Below are positions 60,754-64,000 of a stretch of 64,000 nt of DNA, one piece after another. The number at the start of each line of letters is the position of its first letter. Position 1 is the first letter of the stretch. The notes beneath the pieces are model-generated. The model did not search any database, was not told where the DNA came from, and was given only the letters and a program-made list of their open reading frames with translations. Source of the DNA: Ruficoccus amylovorans (GTDB taxonomy: Bacteria; Verrucomicrobiota; Verrucomicrobiia; Opitutales; Cerasicoccaceae); assembly GCF_014230085.1 (NCBI RefSeq), contig NZ_JACHVB010000052.1, positions 1-64,000 on the forward strand, given 5' to 3'. A program made the translations under genes and the position numbers.

Positions 60754-61662
60754 ATGGCCACACGGAGCAAGAAAGCGTTCAAGCCACTACCCGCCCTCTG
60801 CCGCTCAATCAAATCACTGCCCGCCCCGAAGGATTACTTCAAAAGCATCCCGGGGGCCCGAACCCCGCTACCGGAAAATGTTCTGCTCTTCCACCGAGAC
60901 ATCAGCCACCGCCAATGGATGATCCACAATGAGCGCAAACAGCCCAGCTTCCACTACCTCTACGTCCTGATAATCAGCATCAGGGGAGAGGGCCGAATCA
61001 TCGTCGAAGGGAACCCCCACATCGTTAACCCGGGACAATGCGTACTCGTCCCTCCCTACCAGGCGCACTACTACTCGCAACTACCCGAAGACGGCTTCGA
61101 GTGGCTGTTCATCACCTTCGAAATCGAAAAACTGCCCCCCAACCTGCGCGGGACAGGAATAGCGCGCACAGTTCCCCCGCAGTTACCATCCCAACTAGAG
61201 ACACTCCTCCGGGCCTTCCGGCTTGCACTGAGCATGCCCGAGAGATCAGACATTCTCATCTGGCAGCTGGCCATCTTGCTCACGACCCTGGCAGACGAGG
61301 GCATGGAAGTCCCAGCCGAGGACCGAAGTCGCTCCAGCGCGGAAGAAAAACTCTTCCTGCGCATCCATACCCTGATAACCGAAAATATAAGCAGCCACCT
61401 GAGCACCCATCAAATAGCCGAACACATCGGCGTATCCGAAAGCCACCTGCGCGCCCTCTTCAAAAAAGGAGCCGGATGCAGTCTTGGGCGCTTTCAGCGC
61501 AACGTACGGCTTCAACACGCCGCTCGCCTGCTCACCCGCCACCAGATGAATGTCACCGAGGTCGCCAGCGCCTGCGGATGGGACTCCCCCTACTCTTTCA
61601 GCCGAGCCTTTCATCGATATTGGGGCAGGCCGCCCAAGGCCTTTCACCCCAAGAGCAGCTGA
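60754..61662 (+). CDS. AraC-family regulator with cupin sensor domain
   Basis: 302 residues. A beta-rich sensor part (FHYLYVLIISIRGEGRIIVEGNPHIVNPGQCVLVPPYQAHYYSQ, cupin/AraC ligand-binding pattern) is followed by the double helix-turn-helix: HLSTHQIAEHIGVSESHLRALFKKGAGCSLGRFQRNVRLQHAARLLTRHQMNVTEVASACGWDSPYSFSRAFHRYWGRPPKAF. It is a transcription activator or repressor responding to a sugar. It is divergent from the PEP-CTERM gene and upstream of a Gfo/Idh/MocA gene, so it likely controls one or both. Start: ATG at 60754, preceded by GAGAAAG. Confidence 0.88.
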   Translation: MATRSKKAFKPLPALCRSIKSLPAPKDYFKSIPGARTPLPENVLLFHRDISHRQWMIHNERKQPSFHYLYVLIISIRGEGRIIVEGNPHIVNPGQCVLVPPYQAHYYSQLPEDGFEWLFITFEIEKLPPNLRGTGIARTVPPQLPSQLETLLRAFRLALSMPERSDILIWQLAILLTTLADEGMEVPAEDRSRSSAEEKLFLRIHTLITENISSHLSTHQIAEHIGVSESHLRALFKKGAGCSLGRFQRNVRLQHAARLLTRHQMNVTEVASACGWDSPYSFSRAFHRYWGRPPKAFHPKSS

Positions 61663-61777
61663 ATCCCGCGCGCCTTCAAGCTCTAACAATGCCCCACGAG
61701 CGCCCTCCGTCGGTTTCGACATGAATCGAAGCAGTAATGCCATTCCACGCCCGAAACGAATCCATTAAAGTAGCGGC

Positions 61778-62944
61778 ATGGATAACCCAAAGAAGAAAAT
61801 AGCCGTCATCGGCTGCGGCCACCGCAGCCAAAGCGTATTAACCAATCTCTTCAAAGCGAACCCAGACGCGATTGAGATAACCGCGCTCATGGATCCGTCA
61901 CAGGAGAGCATCCACGAGATAAAAAAAACACTCGCCCCCAACGCCGTCACCTACCCAACCGAGAAGGAACTACTCGATCACAGCAAGTGCGACTGGGTCT
62001 TCATCGGCTCTCCCAACTGCCACCACGCCAACCAGGCCATAGCCGCCCTCCAAAGCGGCAAACACGTCTTCTGCGAAAAGCCGCTGGCCACGACACTTGA
62101 GGATTGCATACAGCTCCAGCAGGCACTGGCCCAAGCTCCCGATCGATCATTCTTTTTCGGCCTCGTCCTGCGCTACACCCCCTTGTACGCGAAAATCAAG
62201 GAGATCATCGACAGCGGCGAACTGGGCCGCATCCTATCCTTCGAGTTCAACGAAACGCTCGACTTTAATCACGGCGGGGGCATCCATGGCAACTGGCGTC
62301 GCAATCGCTCACTGGCTGGCACTCACCTGCTGGAAAAATGCTGCCACGACATCGACATCGCCAACTGGCTGACCGGCAGCCTCCCCCTCCGCGTCGCCAG
62401 CTTCGGCGACCGGGACTTTTTCACCCCGGCCAACAAAGCCTTCGCCGAAAGCCTGCCCAGAAATGCCCAGAATCAAAAAGCCTACCACAAATGGGGCCAC
62501 CTCACACAAGTCGATCCATTCAGCGAAGGAGCCAGCATCGTAGATAATCAGGTTGCGATCATCGAATACGCGAATGGCACACGAGCCAGCTTCCACACGA
62601 ACTGTAACGCAGCCATCCACGAAAGACGCATCTACATCATCGGCGCCCACGGAACCATTCGCGCCAATGCCGTGACCAACATCATTGAATTCCGCAAGAT
62701 CGGGTACGAGACCGAAGTCCAGACAATCAACCTCGAAAACACAGGCAGCCACTACGGCGGCGACTCAATCATGGGGGCCGCCCTGAGCAAAACTATCCTG
62801 GAAAACACGATTCCCCTCGCCGGACTTGACGACGGCATCCGCGCCTCCGTTTCCTGCTTCGGAGTCGACGAAGCCCTCGACACAGGCCATGTAGTCAACC
62901 TCTCTACACGCTGGAAACAAGTCGGCCTCAGCACTGTAGCGTAA
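61778..62944 (+). CDS. Gfo/Idh/MocA-family oxidoreductase, copy 4
   Basis: 388 residues. IAVIGCGHRSQSVLTNLFKAN (GxGxxS), CDWVFIGSPNCHHANQAIAALQSGKHVFCEKPLATTLEDC (EKP), and a C-terminal beta sheet domain with HGNWRRNRSLAGTHLLEKCCHDIDIANWLTG (H-x-x-D-like motif). It should oxidise or reduce a sugar with NAD(P)H. It lies 115 bp after the AraC gene, possibly in the same unit, and differs clearly from copies 1-3. Its product may be an intermediate linked with the adhesin/exported proteins around it. Confidence 0.88.
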   Translation: MDNPKKKIAVIGCGHRSQSVLTNLFKANPDAIEITALMDPSQESIHEIKKTLAPNAVTYPTEKELLDHSKCDWVFIGSPNCHHANQAIAALQSGKHVFCEKPLATTLEDCIQLQQALAQAPDRSFFFGLVLRYTPLYAKIKEIIDSGELGRILSFEFNETLDFNHGGGIHGNWRRNRSLAGTHLLEKCCHDIDIANWLTGSLPLRVASFGDRDFFTPANKAFAESLPRNAQNQKAYHKWGHLTQVDPFSEGASIVDNQVAIIEYANGTRASFHTNCNAAIHERRIYIIGAHGTIRANAVTNIIEFRKIGYETEVQTINLENTGSHYGGDSIMGAALSKTILENTIPLAGLDDGIRASVSCFGVDEALDTGHVVNLSTRWKQVGLSTVA

Positions 62945-63067
62945 CGCCCACTCAGAAATCCTGGCAGCGACCGCCCCACCCATGCGTTTCAAATACCCAG
63001 ACAAAAAAACCAATCAGTTACAAACACACCAACAGCCATTCCATCGATTTCACATAAATAATCGAGC

Positions 63068-63078
63068 GGTCCAGTTTT
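63068..63078 (+). promoter_or_regulatory. GGTCCAGTTTT motif, copy 4 (exported protein)
   Basis: Reads GAGCGGTCCAGTTTTG, 124 bases before the ATG at 63202. Its left flank (GAGCGG) resembles copy 1 (AAGCGG) more than copies 2 and 3. Confidence 0.5.
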
Positions 63079-63201
63079 GATTCCAATGGGCAAATTGACC
63101 TCTTGATTATTATATTTTTAATTCTTTAACTAATCGGACACCGGCTAAAACAAGCACCGATCCGTTTCTCATTCCTTTAATCAATTTAAAAACTAATAAC
63201 C

Positions 63202-63951
63202 ATGAAGACACTTAAAACAACCAAACAACTTTTGTTGGCAGCCCTATCCGTTATCTCCTGCGCAACCGCCGCGATCGGCTCCTACCAGGAAAATCTCAGC
63301 AGCTACAAAGTCGGCAGTTCCCTCTATTCGTCCAATGGACCGTGGATAAAATTCGGAAGCGGCAAGACTAAACAGCCCGCCGCCAATACCGCAACCGTTC
63401 GAGAGCAGGATGGCATTCGCTACATATCTCTGGTAGCCGTCGGCGATAACAGCATCAACGCTCGAGCCTTCCGCAAGGTCTCGCTCCCGGTCTCAGCCAC
63501 GACCAACAATGAAATCTCCGCCGATATCCGCTACGACAGTCCAGGCACCCCATCCGATGTAAAATCGCTCAGTACAATCACACTGCAGGCCCAAAAAGAC
63601 GGAACGTATGATGCCGCCAGTTCGTTGACCTTCGGGCTCTCCAAAGAAGGTTTTCTGGTCCGGCTAGGCCACGGCAATCGGCTCGAGTCCAAGGCCGGTG
63701 GAATCAAAGTCGATCCCAATGCCTGGTACCGTTTTGTCATCCGCCTGACTCCTGAGACCGGTAAGGCCAGCTTCTCAGTCTACAAGCTTAACGCAGGCCA
63801 GCAGGAGCTAGTCTGGGAAGGCGACAACCTTGGTTTACCCAAATTCTCGCCCAAGGAGTTCTTCTCGATAAACCTGAACGTTGCCCGCCCCGGAAGATCT
63901 CCGGATCAAAAGAAAAGCTCTGACTTTGCCAACATCACCGTCGGCCCCTAG
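63202..63951 (+). CDS. Exported beta-sandwich protein of unknown function
   Basis: 249 residues with a signal peptide (MKTLKTTKQLLLAALSVISCATAAIG). The mature part has the strand pattern of LamG/concanavalin-type jelly rolls: SYQENLSSYKVGSSLYSSNGPWIKFG, RAFRKVSLPVSATTNNEISADIRYDS, WYRFVIRLTPETGKASFSVYKLNAGQ and DFANITVGP at the end. No catalytic motif or PEP-CTERM signal is seen. The fold and signal peptide suggest carbohydrate binding outside the cytoplasm. A GGTCCAGTTTT motif and a one-mismatch operator relative (63007-63020) lie upstream. It ends near the right edge of the window. Confidence 0.75.
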   Translation: MKTLKTTKQLLLAALSVISCATAAIGSYQENLSSYKVGSSLYSSNGPWIKFGSGKTKQPAANTATVREQDGIRYISLVAVGDNSINARAFRKVSLPVSATTNNEISADIRYDSPGTPSDVKSLSTITLQAQKDGTYDAASSLTFGLSKEGFLVRLGHGNRLESKAGGIKVDPNAWYRFVIRLTPETGKASFSVYKLNAGQQELVWEGDNLGLPKFSPKEFFSINLNVARPGRSPDQKKSSDFANITVGP

Positions 63952-64000
63952 TCAGCCCGCATATACGACCTGCGACACTAAAACGAGTGCCCTCAAACGG

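Noticed and set aside
1-64000. CRISPR arrays, rRNA genes and complete insertion sequences
   Set aside because: No regularly spaced repeats, no rRNA stretches and no transposase motifs were seen.

Overview
The window looks like chromosomal DNA of a marine-type member of Verrucomicrobiota, class Opitutae (Puniceicoccales-like). The basis is moderately GC-rich coding sequence, PEP-CTERM exported proteins, a protein resembling the Verru_Chthon cassette protein A, pseudopilin-like N-termini, and many sugar-catabolic oxidoreductases of the Gfo/Idh/MocA family. This placement is inferred from gene content; no marker gene is present.

Region 1 (1-16.8 kb) is mostly housekeeping. It holds the 3' end of a LytTR regulator, a degenerate alkaline-phosphatase-fold/TPR protein, a small PEP-CTERM protein, tRNA-Ser(CGA), an LpxR-type lipid A deacylase and a GPP34-domain protein. 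An aspartate-family amino-acid group follows: a MetY-type sulfhydrylase, aspartate kinase and homoserine dehydrogenase. Then come a large SHD1-like exported protein, tRNA-Val(UAC) with a possible integrase relic, and a MarC protein. Two dispersed palindromic repeats and one 27-bp perfect inverted repeat lie here.

Region 2 (17-41.2 kb) is a carbohydrate-utilisation region. It contains a solute:sodium symporter operon, a pseudopilin-type giant protein, and a six-gene operon: NAD-dependent epimerase-like protein, DapA-type aldolase, two-subunit iron-sulfur serine dehydratase, M20 deacylase/peptidase and AGE epimerase. A TetR regulator, a heparinase II/III-like protein with an OB-rich partner, a CE7-type esterase, an alpha/beta hydrolase and a second AGE protein follow. 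Five sites matching TAACY-N4-RGTTA lie at the promoters of the symporter, the six-gene operon, tetR, the lyase pair and the esterase. I infer one regulon, probably controlled by this TetR protein. Its enzymes would suit an acidic, N-acylated aminosugar polymer, but that substrate is a hypothesis.

Region 3 (41.3-48.3 kb) has a GntR/LacI-type chimeric repressor, a porin behind a strongly folded 5' leader, and a glycine-betaine-type ABC transporter (ProV, ProW with a large extra domain, ProX).

Region 4 (48.3-64 kb) is a second catabolic run on the minus strand. It has a second heparinase-like paralogue, a zinc-type dehydrogenase, three Gfo/Idh/MocA proteins and an enolase-superfamily enzyme, preceded by a pseudopilin and a PEP-CTERM adhesin-like protein. 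An AraC regulator, another Gfo/Idh/MocA protein and an exported protein follow on the plus strand. A second motif, GGTCCAGTTTT, occurs in four intergenic regions (39.8, 42.7, 60.4 and 63.1 kb) and may mark a second regulon.
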